This document shows, piece by piece, positions 1 through 8,585 of a stretch of DNA of 64,000 nucleotides. The position numbers and the translations under genes were made by a program. The stretch is from Egbenema bharatensis. Its GTDB lineage: Bacteria > Cyanobacteriota > Cyanobacteriia > Elainellales > Elainellaceae. The number at the start of each line of letters is the position of its first letter. Positions within the stretch are counted from its first letter, which is position 1. The stretch is from the NCBI RefSeq assembly GCF_048077055.1, contig NZ_CP182236.1, positions 1,302,001 through 1,366,000 of the forward strand. The letters are read 5' to 3'. Below the pieces are notes generated by a model, which was not told the origin of the DNA, did no database searches, and saw nothing but the letters and a program-made list of their open reading frames with translations.

Positions 1-225
1 ATTTCATATAATTCACCCCGTCGAGGGGACGAATTCCGTTTTCCATAGATTTGTGTCATTCCTGCGATTGCGATTCGTTCTTCAACATTCCCTCACATTT
101 CTCCCCTAAGCTTGAAGTGAGTGAGGAGCGATCGAATTACGCGACAGGCAAGAATTGAGTGCCAGCAATAATGTCAATTCTTCTTGGTTTCACCCGCTGA
201 TTGCCAAAGGTTTAAGGAGAGCGTC

Positions 226-747
226 ATGTTTGAGAGAATTTTAGTTGCAATTGATACATCGACTGGCGACAGGCACGTTTTTGATACCGCTTTATCCCTT
301 GCCCAACTCACCCAGGCCCGTCTTTTATTAGCTCACGTCTTGTCTGATTTAGACACAATGAATGATTCAGATACGCGCAGGCGTGGAGATGCTGAGGGAA
401 ATCCTCACTACGATGAAATGCCGAGGTTAGCAAATGCTCCCGCACACCATGCAAACGGTTTGGAAATGCTGCGACAGTTCCATGCGATCGCCAAGGCCTC
501 CGGGATTGGAGCTGATATTGCCCAACCCCTTGCCAATCCGGGAGATAAAATCTGCAACCTGGCGATCGACTGGGGGGCTGATCTGATCGTGATGGGACGG
601 CGCGAACCCGAAGATTTACAAACTTCAACCCAGAGCAGCGTCAGTGATTATGTGGTTTGCTCTACTTCCTGTCCCGTGCTGGTGATTCAGCATCAAAAGT
701 GCGATCGTGCCAGCGGATACCGCAACCAGGTGGCAATCATGCATTGA
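226..747 (+). CDS. Universal stress protein (UspA family)
   Basis: Single UspA-type alpha/beta domain of 173 residues, a usual family length, predicted to be cytoplasmic. The N-terminus (MFERILVAIDTS) and the C-terminal strand CPVLVIQ match the fold. I chose the ATG at 226 because a good Shine-Dalgarno AAGGAGAG lies at 213-220; an upstream in-frame start at 184 adds residues unlike the family. The nucleotide-binding motif G-x2-G-x9-G-S is degenerate: after VMG come R-R-E, and the last glycine is serine (QSSVSDYV). ATP binding is therefore doubtful, and the protein may belong to the non-ATP-binding subgroup. It stands alone, with no operon partner. A perfect 17-bp duplication covers its stop codon. 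Confidence 0.9.
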   Translation: MFERILVAIDTSTGDRHVFDTALSLAQLTQARLLLAHVLSDLDTMNDSDTRRRGDAEGNPHYDEMPRLANAPAHHANGLEMLRQFHAIAKASGIGADIAQPLANPGDKICNLAIDWGADLIVMGRREPEDLQTSTQSSVSDYVVCSTSCPVLVIQHQKCDRASGYRNQVAIMH

Positions 748-768
748 GGCAAATCATGCATTGAGGCA
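735..768. repeat. Perfect 17-bp tandem duplication over the usp stop codon
   Basis: The 17-bp unit AATCATGCATTGAGGCA occurs twice with no gap (735-751 and 752-768). The TGA of the usp gene lies in the first unit. This is one of several short perfect duplications in the window and is best explained by replication slippage. Confidence 0.85.
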
Positions 769-857
769 AAAGGCAACAGAGTAGACGGTATGAGCGTCAC
801 TCCTCAGCTTCGATCGTCTCAATCTTTTTGCCACTGGCTGTAAAACTAGCTGTAAAA

Positions 858-942
858 CGGAGAGGGGGGGATTCGAACCCCCGTTGGGTCGCCCCAAACT
901 TGATTTCGAGTCAAGCGCATTCAACCGCTCTGCCACCTCTCC
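858..942 (-). tRNA. tRNA-Ser (anticodon CGA)
   Basis: On the minus strand the acceptor stem GGAGAGG (942 downward) pairs with CCTCTCC, followed by discriminator G at 858. The anticodon stem CTTGA/TCAAG encloses the loop CTCGAAA, so the anticodon is CGA. A variable arm (GGGGCGACCC region) and the T-arm GGGGGTTCGAATCCCCC follow. The 85-nt length with a long variable arm is typical of class II tRNA-Ser. The CCA end is not encoded. Confidence 0.97.
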
Positions 943-1044
943 GGGTATGGGGTATCTTTGCTATTCTACTCTGTCTAGTTAACGGTTTTGAGGGAGATTG
1001 GCAAACTGACCACGAATTAGGCAACCAGACGAGGCAGGGAAGCC

Positions 1045-1482
1045 TTAACTTGTCTCGTCTTCTCCTGAGTTAAACAACTCAAACACCTGACGGCAGAAAA
1101 GTTTTAGCTTTTCTTTCACCTCATCGGTGGGCTGAGTGTTACCCACAAACCGCCAGTTTTCGATCGTTGATAATCGCCACTGTTCCCCCAGGTGAGTAAA
1201 TCCGGCTGCCTCCAGCCCAATTGCCCGTCGAGTCTGGGTCATGGGATCGGAGTAAAACCGAATTTGCACCAAAACACTGCGGCTCTGGAGCGATCGACTC
1301 CATCCTGGTAAATGAAATCCGATGTCGATCGAGTCTGGATCCATCCATTCCTGAGTATCCGGATCGTTGGCCCAGGGTTTGAGATCCGCCCTGGCATCCG
1401 GAAACTGAGCCTTAAATAAATTGACAACGGCAGCAATCCGGGTGGTTACTTCAAGTCCGATCGCCTGTTCTGCTGCATTCAC
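1045..1482 (-). CDS. Conserved hypothetical protein, 145 aa
   Basis: A soluble acidic protein of 145 residues with no signal peptide or membrane segment. It starts at GTG 1482, with GGAG about 12 nt upstream. The composition (ANDPDTQEWMDPDSIDIGFHLPGWSRS, then a VLVQIRFYSDP strand) looks like a compact folded domain with no catalytic motif I recognise. It sits downstream of the tRNA-Ser gene on the same strand. No family function can be assigned. The intact length and normal codon use argue that it is a real gene. Confidence 0.6.
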   Translation of the reverse strand: MNAAEQAIGLEVTTRIAAVVNLFKAQFPDARADLKPWANDPDTQEWMDPDSIDIGFHLPGWSRSLQSRSVLVQIRFYSDPMTQTRRAIGLEAAGFTHLGEQWRLSTIENWRFVGNTQPTDEVKEKLKLFCRQVFELFNSGEDETS

Positions 1483-1896
1483 TCGACTTTACTCCTGCAA
1501 TTGATCTGGATTGTGCGTCAACCGGGACAAGGGATGAAACGGTTCGATCAATATTCTTCGTACCGTTATGTCCCACGGTCTGGCAGTGTTGGGTGATACG
1601 ATCCAGCTTGAAATTACTGGAAGATGATCTTAACAAACCAGCCTCGCAGGGAAAAGCTGATTCAATGCGAGATCGCAGCAGCAAAACGCGGGTTGAGCCA
1701 CCACGCCGAGACGTATCGTTCACATCGGATCACTGTTTTGGGCGATGATCTGTCAGGTCGATTCTCATCCAGTTCCAATTGGAGTGCTGCAATCTGCGCC
1801 CTGCCCCCTGCCTGCCCCCTGCGAAAATCTCCTTGATATTTTCAACAGATTCAGACAATCTGAGAACAGTTGCTCGATCGACTGCTGCGGCCCCTT
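1483..1896. other. Gene-free interval
   Basis: About 410 bp between two divergent genes. It holds a C-rich stretch with CTGCCCCCTGC repeated near 1800-1825 and otherwise unremarkable sequence. It must contain the promoters of both neighbours, but I could not identify a convincing -35/-10 pair. Confidence 0.4.
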
Positions 1897-4356
1897 ATGC
1901 CAGAAAACTCCCTCTACTGGCTGGATCAGATTCAACCATCCCACCGGGCATCGGTCGGCGATAAAGCCTTTCACTTAGGATTTCTGGCACAGCGAGGCTA
2001 TTCGGTTGTTCCTGGAATCGTGGTAGCAGCGGAAGTGTTTCAAGCCTCTTTAGAGCAAATTGAGTGGACAGAACCAATGTTCACCGATTTGCCCAATTCT
2101 TCCCTGTATCTGGATGTAGATAATCCGCGCCAATTGCAAGCGGTCGCTCAAAATATTCGGCAGACCTTACAATCCGCTATTCTACCCGACGGTTTGCTCG
2201 ATCGCCTGGAGCAATATTGTCAGCAGTGGCACTCTCCCGCGTTAATCCTGCGACCGTCGCTTGCTTTACCGTTTGGACTGGATCCAACTGTGAGTTTAAA
2301 AACGACAGGCTTACTGGAGGCAAGGGTTTGCCCAGTGAACAAAGACGCGATCGCGCAAAGCCTGAAGCAGGTGTGGGCAGAGTTGTTTCGGGCGAGAAGC
2401 CTGCTGTACTGGCAGCGTTTGCACATTCAACTTCAGCAGATTCGCCTGGCGGTTTTAGTGCAACCCATGCGATCGGTGCTGGCCTCTGGAACTGCTCAAC
2501 TGCATGATACTCAACTGGAAGTGCGCGCGGTTTGGGGCTTGGGGCAAGGGCTGGTGAATGGTGAAATTATGCCCGATTATTACTCCGTCGATCGCCAAAC
2601 AGGAACCCATACCGATCAACCAGGCATCAAGACGATCGCCTATGATGTATCGCCACTTCTCAGTACCCCCCCGATCGGCACTGCAAACCGACTCCAGGGA
2701 ACCTATCAAAGTCACCTGGTTGAGTTTGCACAGTCCACTGATCCGGTCTTGACCACAGCACAGTTGCAAAGTTTGGTGCAGCTTGTAGAACAAACGGCGA
2801 CCGAACTGGGAACCTTGCTGGAACTGGAATGGATTTTGCTGGATCATCCGTCTGACCATGATGCCTCGGACTCAGAACCACAGTTTTGCCTGACTCAGGT
2901 GATTCCCCATTTAGGAGAACGGTTTCATCGGCCAACAGGTTCGGCTCAGAATTCCGCTTCAGTACCCACTGCATCCTATGTCGGGTTGGCTGCTGCTCCC
3001 GGACAGGTAGCTGCCACTGCCTGGGTGATGCCCCAAACTGCAATGGGTTCGCATCCTGCCAGGCAAAACGTGGAGATTCCGCCTGGCTGCATTCTGGTTG
3101 CTCCCACCATTACACCCGATTGGTTGCCCTGGATCAAAAACGCGGTGGGAATTGTCACCGAACAGGGGGGATTTACCAGTCATGGGGCTGTGCTGGCACG
3201 AGAACTGCGAATTCCAGCAGTGACAGGAATTGTCGATGCCACTCACCTGATTCAGACCGGTGAGAAGCTTCTGGTCGATGGCGATCGGGGGGAAGTCCGG
3301 CGAGGTAATGCGGTTGAAACGCAGGAAGCACCTACCTACCCGCAGGATAGATCAGGCACTCGAATGCCTGCCAAGCCATTATTCACCGCCTTTGATCTCG
3401 ACCCCATTGAAGCAGCCTCGGCTCAGGTGGAAGAACTTTCCCAAACGCCAGCCACACAACTGTTTGTTACTCTTAGCCAACCCAATCTGGATCCCCTTGC
3501 CGATTTACCGATCGATGGAGTAGGACTGCTACGGTCTGAACTCATGATGCTAGAACTTCTGGAACAGCGGCATCCCCAGCAATGGTTAGCCCAGGGACAA
3601 AAAGCTGAGTTAACCCAGCGCATTGCCCAACGAATTCAGCAGTTTGCTCAAGCCTTCTACCCACGCCCCGTTTTCTATCGATCGTCCGATCTGCGCTCCC
3701 ACGAGTTCATGCACCTGGAGGGAGGAGATGGGGTGCCGGAACTGAATCCTGCTTTAGGAATGCGAGGAACGTTAAATTATCAGGTCAACCCAGCCCTGTT
3801 TGAGGTGGAACTGGCTGCCCTCCGCCAGGTGCAACAGCAGGGAGGAAATAATGTCCATTTGATCTTGCCATTTGTGCGAACGGTGGAAGAGTTCAGGCGA
3901 TGTCGCCAACGGGTTGAACAAGCTGGACTGCGCCAAAATCCTCATTTTCAACTGTGGATTATGGCAGAAGTTCCGTCGGTGTTGTTGCTGCTGCCCGATT
4001 ATATTGAAGCTGGCGTGCAAGGGGTGTCTATTGGTAGTAATGACCTGACTCAGCTTTTACTGGGAATCGATCGGGAGCAACCCCAAATGGCCTTTGCGTT
4101 TGATTCTCACCATCCTGCGGTCATGCGAGCGATTCAGCAAATCATCCAGACGACTCGACGGGCCCAAATCCCCTGTTCCATCTGCGGGCAATTGACCAGC
4201 CAATACCCTGAAACGATTAACGCTCTTGTGCGCTGGGGTGTGACCGCAATTTCGGTAGAGTGGAATGAAATTGAACCCACCTATCAGGCGATCGTCCGAG
4301 CGGAACGGCGGTTATTGTTAGAGGCGGCTCGTCGTCGGTTGGAGGGAGGGGAATAG
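1897..4356 (+). CDS. PEP-utilising enzyme, PEP synthase/pyruvate phosphate dikinase-like
   Basis: An 819-residue protein with the three-part layout of PEP synthases. The N-terminal nucleotide-binding half starts with VGDKAFHLGFLAQRGYSVVPG. The swivelling phosphohistidine domain has TSHGAVLAREL, with the catalytic His near residue 429. The C-terminal PEP/pyruvate barrel has LLRSE, FYRSSDLRSHEF, NPALGMRG, GSNDLTQLLLGIDR and CSICGQ, with the acid/base Cys near residue 763. The barrel and His domains look intact. The N-terminal half does not keep the usual VRSSATxED segment (it reads LRPSLALPFGLDP), so ATP chemistry may be altered. The ATG at 1897 is preferred to a TTG nine codons upstream. Such divergent copies are often annotated only as putative PEP-binding proteins. 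It is probably cytoplasmic, and the exact reaction is uncertain. Confidence 0.8.
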   Translation: MPENSLYWLDQIQPSHRASVGDKAFHLGFLAQRGYSVVPGIVVAAEVFQASLEQIEWTEPMFTDLPNSSLYLDVDNPRQLQAVAQNIRQTLQSAILPDGLLDRLEQYCQQWHSPALILRPSLALPFGLDPTVSLKTTGLLEARVCPVNKDAIAQSLKQVWAELFRARSLLYWQRLHIQLQQIRLAVLVQPMRSVLASGTAQLHDTQLEVRAVWGLGQGLVNGEIMPDYYSVDRQTGTHTDQPGIKTIAYDVSPLLSTPPIGTANRLQGTYQSHLVEFAQSTDPVLTTAQLQSLVQLVEQTATELGTLLELEWILLDHPSDHDASDSEPQFCLTQVIPHLGERFHRPTGSAQNSASVPTASYVGLAAAPGQVAATAWVMPQTAMGSHPARQNVEIPPGCILVAPTITPDWLPWIKNAVGIVTEQGGFTSHGAVLARELRIPAVTGIVDATHLIQTGEKLLVDGDRGEVRRGNAVETQEAPTYPQDRSGTRMPAKPLFTAFDLDPIEAASAQVEELSQTPATQLFVTLSQPNLDPLADLPIDGVGLLRSELMMLELLEQRHPQQWLAQGQKAELTQRIAQRIQQFAQAFYPRPVFYRSSDLRSHEFMHLEGGDGVPELNPALGMRGTLNYQVNPALFEVELAALRQVQQQGGNNVHLILPFVRTVEEFRRCRQRVEQAGLRQNPHFQLWIMAEVPSVLLLLPDYIEAGVQGVSIGSNDLTQLLLGIDREQPQMAFAFDSHHPAVMRAIQQIIQTTRRAQIPCSICGQLTSQYPETINALVRWGVTAISVEWNEIEPTYQAIVRAERRLLLEAARRRLEGGE

Positions 4357-4392
4357 GGAATGGGGAGTGGGAATTGAGAATAGCAGCAGGCG

Positions 4393-5055
4393 TTAGGGAG
4401 AGGAGGGATTTGCGCTGGGAGAGAGGACAGGATCGGGGTCAGCTTCGGGAGAAGTGAACTGATTTTCGATCGCGTCTTCGTTGTCGGCAGTCGGCAGGAG
4501 GGGACGAACCACCAGAAAACCTGCACCGAAGGCACTAACCATAATGGCAATCACAATGAAGGTGAGCCAGAGTCCACTGAAGTCTCTTTTAGGACGGGGT
4601 GGAGCTTCCGGTTCGGTAACGGGTTGAGCAACTTCAGGCGATCGCAGTTGGGCCGCAACGGCCGAAGCGGCAGCAGTTTCTTCTAAAGTGGGCAACGTTG
4701 AGTAATCGCCCCCAGACTGAGGTTTGCCTCGACGCGGCTTTCCGGTTGGCGGATTTGCGGCCTGAGCAGTGGCTGGATGGGTTGCAGGCTGACCATTGAC
4801 GGAGGATTGGGTTGGTTCAACCAGCACTTGCAGATTCATCGCAGCTTTGACAAATCGCTGAATTTCTTGCCGGAGTCGCTGATTTTGTAAGGTCAGATCC
4901 TGATTCTTACTATTCAAAGAATCCACCATTGCTCGCGTGGCCTGTAGTTCTGCGGCCAGTTCTCGATACACTGAAAGAGGAACAGAAGCGGATGGGGATT
5001 GTCCAGACGCGCTCGGAGTTCGGGTTACAGGATTGGAATTCGCTTTTGATTTCAT
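4393..5055 (-). CDS. Single-pass membrane protein with coiled coil (hypothetical)
   Basis: About 220 residues from the ATG at 5055; in-frame upstream starts at 5115 and 5151 are possible, but the sequence between them lacks conservation-like features. A Ser/Pro-rich N-terminus is followed by a predicted coiled coil (VYRELAAELQATRAMVDS and onward), a Pro/Ala-rich linker, a single transmembrane helix (WLTFIVIAIMVSAFGAGFLV) and a short acidic tail. This layout suggests an anchored scaffolding or division-related protein, but there is no enzymatic motif and I do not recognise a named family. It is convergent with the PEP-utilising gene and divergent from queF. Confidence 0.6.
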   Translation of the reverse strand: MKSKANSNPVTRTPSASGQSPSASVPLSVYRELAAELQATRAMVDSLNSKNQDLTLQNQRLRQEIQRFVKAAMNLQVLVEPTQSSVNGQPATHPATAQAANPPTGKPRRGKPQSGGDYSTLPTLEETAAASAVAAQLRSPEVAQPVTEPEAPPRPKRDFSGLWLTFIVIAIMVSAFGAGFLVVRPLLPTADNEDAIENQFTSPEADPDPVLSPSANPSSP

Positions 5056-5267
5056 TGCCTCGAACAGAGTTGGTAAATTACGGTACGAGTAGAAAAATAT
5101 ATGCCCATGAATCATAGTGGAATTTAAAATTTTTGACACCGATTCGTTCAAAAATCTTGTTTTTCTTTTCGATCGCCTGTTCCATATGACCTAGATGGCT
5201 CACTCTGCATTGATCTAAGATCTTTAATCTGTGCCTTGTCAGCAAATCACAATCAATCACACTTACT

Positions 5268-5723
5268 ATGCAAGCTGAACGATCTTCTCAATTCCAGGAT
5301 GCAGAGGTTATGACGCAGGCCGCCCCTGATGCGGATCTGAACGCTGCTGAAATGAAGTATGGTGAACGCCATATCGCTGAAGGGAAATTAATCACTTTCC
5401 CCAACCCCCGCATTGGCCGACGTTATACGATCGACATTACTCTGCCCGAATTTACCTGCAAGTGCCCGTTTTCAGGCTATCCTGACTTCGCCACCATTCA
5501 TATTCAGTACGTCCCAAACGAAAAGGTAGTGGAACTGAAGGCCATCAAGCTATACATCAACAGCTACCGCGATCAATACATTTCCCACGAAGAATCCGTC
5601 AATCAAATTCTGGATGATTTTGTGGCAGCCTGCGATCCCCTGGAAGCAAGGATCAAAGGGGATTTCTCTCCCCGCGGCAACGTTCACACCGTGGTTGAGG
5701 TTTATCACCAAAAGGCAGAGTAA
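5268..5723 (+). CDS. queF: NADPH-dependent 7-cyano-7-deazaguanine reductase QueF
   Basis: Reduces preQ0 to preQ1 in queuosine synthesis. This is the short type I form, with 151 residues from ATG 5268; an in-frame ATG at 5310 is also possible. The active site is readable: EFTCKCPFSGYPDFA contains the nucleophilic Cys and the following Asp, ELKAIKLY matches the QueF signature, and SHEESVN carries the His-Glu substrate pair. The C-terminal RGNVHTVVEVYH is also typical. It stands alone with its own upstream region and no other queuosine genes nearby. Confidence 0.95.
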   Translation: MQAERSSQFQDAEVMTQAAPDADLNAAEMKYGERHIAEGKLITFPNPRIGRRYTIDITLPEFTCKCPFSGYPDFATIHIQYVPNEKVVELKAIKLYINSYRDQYISHEESVNQILDDFVAACDPLEARIKGDFSPRGNVHTVVEVYHQKAE

Positions 5724-5884
5724 TCTCCGTTGGGCAGGCAGCGTTCGACTGAGCGTTCGACCTGAGCTTACGCCGAAGTCTTGCCTGCCTATAAATCTGC
5801 ATGTTCAAAGCATTTGTTTTTTCAACTAAAAACTTCAGTAGCGGGCAATTCACCCATTCCCCCTACTGCGATCGGTTGATTTGT

Positions 5885-5930
5885 GGCAATTCAACTGGCA
5901 ATTCAGCTGGCAATTCAGCTGGCAATTCAT
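5885..5930. repeat. 12-bp tandem repeat, about four units
   Basis: The unit GGCAATTCAGCT runs from 5885 as one variant copy (GGCAATTCAACT), two exact copies (5897-5908 and 5909-5920) and a partial copy. It is non-coding, in the interval between queF and the secreted 106-aa protein. Confidence 0.85.
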
Positions 5931-6007
5931 GATTCCTCGGAGCATAGACATCTGGCTGCGATCGGTGATATTCCGGCGATTGATGGCATTCAGCGATCGA
6001 GTGACAT

Positions 6008-6114
6008 AAGGGATCTGCAATCAAATAGCATCCCAATTTTAAAAAATCGACTGTAAGGGCGCACTGCTGTGCCCCCTAACGGGTATGTTATTTTGCCGCA
6101 TCTCCTAAGGCCAT
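6008..6114. mobile_element. MITE-like palindromic element, copy 1
   Basis: About 107 bp, closely similar to 34646-34749. Both share TGCAATCAAATNGCATCCCAAT, then GTAAGGGCGCAC with a central palindrome, then CTAACGGGT and a GCATC end. The ends are imperfect inverted repeats (TAAGGG near the left, CCTAAGG at the right). TGACAT flanks it directly at 6002-6007 and 6115-6120, consistent with target duplication. No coding capacity is seen. Confidence 0.55.
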
Positions 6115-6180
6115 TGACATCCGGTTTGATTAAGCTAGAACTAGATCAAAACCTGTATTAACATCCCTGTCTTAACCCTT

Positions 6181-6206
6181 ATTCATACTGGAAATTCATA
6201 CTGGAA
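6181..6206. repeat. 13-bp perfect tandem duplication upstream of the secreted protein gene
   Basis: ATTCATACTGGAA occurs twice in tandem, ending 6 bp before the ATG at 6213, so it occupies the ribosome-binding region. No strong Shine-Dalgarno motif is left in front of that start. Confidence 0.8.
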
Positions 6207-6212
6207 AATGCC

Positions 6213-6533
6213 ATGAAAATTATGATTGCCACGATCGCATCCGTCCTTCTGCCCTTGAGTTTTGCTTCTATGGGCTGGAGTCATGAAGTTCATATCGCCC
6301 AGGTGAATCAATCCGATGCCGAGGCTCTGGGAACCCAGGAGCTTGAGCGCAATACGCAGGACGGCATTGATACAGAACAGTTAGATACGCTGGCGACGCA
6401 GATTAATCGGGAAGTGAATGGCGATCCGAGTGAGCCGCAAGGCCCATCCGTGCATGAGCTTTTGAATTTGCCGCCTGGGCTGGTGATCCGAGGGACTACT
6501 TTAGGAGGTTTGGTGGTTGGCGGAGAGCTTTAA
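6213..6533 (+). CDS. Small secreted protein (hypothetical)
   Basis: 106 residues beginning with a clear signal peptide (MKIMIATIASVLLPLSFASMGWS, likely cleaved near SHE). The mature part is short, hydrophilic and acidic, with a hydrophobic glycine-rich end (VIRGTTLGGLVVGGEL). There are no cysteines after the signal and no motif that I recognise. It is probably periplasmic. It is convergent with the pentapeptide-repeat gene 34 bp away. Confidence 0.6.
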   Translation: MKIMIATIASVLLPLSFASMGWSHEVHIAQVNQSDAEALGTQELERNTQDGIDTEQLDTLATQINREVNGDPSEPQGPSVHELLNLPPGLVIRGTTLGGLVVGGEL

Positions 6534-6567
6534 GATTGGACAGCTCCACATCGCTGAACCAAATCAT

Positions 6568-7917
6568 CTATTGCGGATTCAGTCGATCGGGTATTCCCTC
6601 ACAACCGCCAGGAATCGTCGATCGGGTGTTCCTGCCCCCCCATCGACAGCAATATTCTCGTTGCTCCGGTGAGAGTCGCTGGACGTTAGTGAAGTCGGCG
6701 TTTTCCACTACTGCCCCAGTAAATTCGCCAGTGGTGTAATTGGGAATATCGTGGGGGGTACGAGGCGTTGCGGTTTGGGCTGATCCATAGAATAACCGCG
6801 TCCCCATCAGGTCTGCCCCAGCAAGATTAGCCTCCAGCAGAACCGTGCGGGCTAAATTTGCCTTGACCAGATCACAGTTCATCAAGTTGGCACGGATCAG
6901 GTTAATGCCGCTTAAATCCGTCCAGCGCAGGTCTGTCCCTGAGAGATCCGCACCCGCCAGCATGATCCCCAGATCCACCACGCGCGTTCCATAATTTCGA
7001 TCCTCTGCATATCCACCCAATCCGTCCAGAATGGCTCGTCCCAGCCGACCATCTCGCTTCAGGGGAGTCAGCAGGCGCGATCGAGACAAAAATCGCAATA
7101 CCTTTGCCTTACCGTTGGCATCCACACTGCTTAAAATTGCCGCTGTGCGCCCCTCCGCAATGGCCCGTTCCAGGGGCAAATCTTCCAGCAATCCCTCTTC
7201 ATCCAGCACCAGTTCCGAAATTCCCTGGAAAAAAGCATCGATCGTCTGCTGCTGCGTAATGATGTTTTGTTGAATGGTCAGATCCTTAGAAATGACGTAC
7301 TGTCGCCACGCTACATACACCGCCAGAATTGCAATCAAAATTTGTCCAATCGCCCCAATCACTTCACCGGTCGCGCCGATCGCCTCCCAGTTCAGCCGAT
7401 CTAACCAGCCGCCCCATCTGCGCCAGACTCCGCTGATTTGCAACAACCCAAAGAGCGCGGCAACAAACCCAATCAAGCTCATGGTCAGAGTGCGCTGTTG
7501 AGGAGACAATAACTCCACCACCACCGTTTGCACATCTCTCCAGATCACCCGCAGGGAAATCAGCAATGCCACCACTGCCCCAGCCAGCCCCAACCAGCCC
7601 AGATTTAAACTCAGTCCTACCAGCATGACCCCGATCGCAGTCAGGATCAGCAAGCCGTAGGGCGGAGACTTGGATTGAGGCGGATCAAAATTCACCGGCG
7701 ATTTGGGCATAAACCCCCTGGAGTTTGGCAACTCTTGTTGGGGTTGGACAAAGGAGGGTTGAGTTCCAGAGAGTGAACGAGTCTCGACAACATCCGGCGA
7801 ATGGGTTGAAATCAGACTTTCCTGGGCAGCCGATCGGGAGCGATCGGAACGGCTGGACTGGACTTCTGCAGAATTTTCTTCGGCAAGGGATTGAGGCTGA
7901 TCAGAATCGGACATCAT
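6568..7917 (-). CDS. Pentapeptide-repeat membrane protein
   Basis: 449 residues. A Ser/Pro/Gln-rich N-terminus (about 1-80) precedes hydrophobic segments near 86-119, 142-166 and 182-202. A cytoplasmic-type helical region follows, and then A(D/N)LxX pentapeptide repeats at about 317-376 (AGADLSGTDL, NLIRANLMNCDL, ANLAGADLMGTRL). The C-terminal tail ends with a Cys/Arg-rich segment. Pentapeptide solenoids with membrane anchors are numerous in cyanobacteria and mostly of unknown role, probably protein-protein contacts at the membrane. Confidence 0.8.
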   Translation of the reverse strand: MMSDSDQPQSLAEENSAEVQSSRSDRSRSAAQESLISTHSPDVVETRSLSGTQPSFVQPQQELPNSRGFMPKSPVNFDPPQSKSPPYGLLILTAIGVMLVGLSLNLGWLGLAGAVVALLISLRVIWRDVQTVVVELLSPQQRTLTMSLIGFVAALFGLLQISGVWRRWGGWLDRLNWEAIGATGEVIGAIGQILIAILAVYVAWRQYVISKDLTIQQNIITQQQTIDAFFQGISELVLDEEGLLEDLPLERAIAEGRTAAILSSVDANGKAKVLRFLSRSRLLTPLKRDGRLGRAILDGLGGYAEDRNYGTRVVDLGIMLAGADLSGTDLRWTDLSGINLIRANLMNCDLVKANLARTVLLEANLAGADLMGTRLFYGSAQTATPRTPHDIPNYTTGEFTGAVVENADFTNVQRLSPEQREYCCRWGGRNTRSTIPGGCEGIPDRLNPQ

Positions 7918-8585
7918 AGGCGTAGTTGGGTAGGGGGTTGGGGTTGCATCTGTAGGCAGGCTGAGCCATACCGGGACTCTAAGGAGTAATCCGAGCTAAA
8001 TTATATAATTCGTATCCTATGGGATCTGAGGTAGTCCTATCGATCGCTCTATCAAATTGACGGGAATCAAATTGACGATGAAGTTGCAAATTTGCCTTCC
8101 GTGTTTTTTCGGTAGCTTAATTTTCGATCGCGGCAATTGAGTTTGAAGGGATAGATGACTCGATAAATTTACGCTTTGAATGGAAGAATCTTCCGCTTCA
8201 AACCACAGGAAAATTCAGAAGATTTGCGGTTTTGATGGATGGGGTACGTGTAACAAAATTGATGGTGAAAATTGAATTGCGTCAGGCACCTTGCTTATAC
8301 CCTGTCGTGTCCGTCAATCCGTTGATTTTCCAACCTGTTGATCTTCCAACCCGTTCATTTTCTGACTGAGCTTCAAGCCTTGATTTCTTGCCGGGTGGGC
8401 ATTGCTCACCGGGTGTATCCCACGTTTGCATTTGCCTGACGGATTGTTCACAGAGCGTTCACTGGCAGGCAAGATGCCTGCGCTACAGAAATCGATCATT
8501 TTGCAGCAATGGGATGCTGCCCGCGCACTGGCCTTGAGTCAGTGCCATTCAATCATCATTCCTTCATTCCCTTCACTTTCCTACT
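7918..8585. other. Gene-free interval between divergent genes
   Basis: About 670 bp of AT-richer sequence holding the promoters of the pentapeptide-repeat and PEP-CTERM genes. It includes a degenerate repeat of TTCCAACC(C/T)GTT near 8325-8360, a degenerate GGGTGGGCATTGCTCACC hairpin near 8395, and a copy of the GGCAGGCAAGATGCCTGCGC dispersed repeat at 8463-8486. No gene is supported. Confidence 0.5.
8463..8486. repeat. Dispersed repeat, GGCAGGCAAGATGCCTGCGC family
   Basis: A hairpin-forming copy of a repeat also seen at 30617-30644, 30672-30699, 32217-32242, 48436-48460 and (reversed) 50096-50119. The core GGCAGGCAAGATGCCTGC is a near palindrome, usually followed by GCTACGG. Confidence 0.75.
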
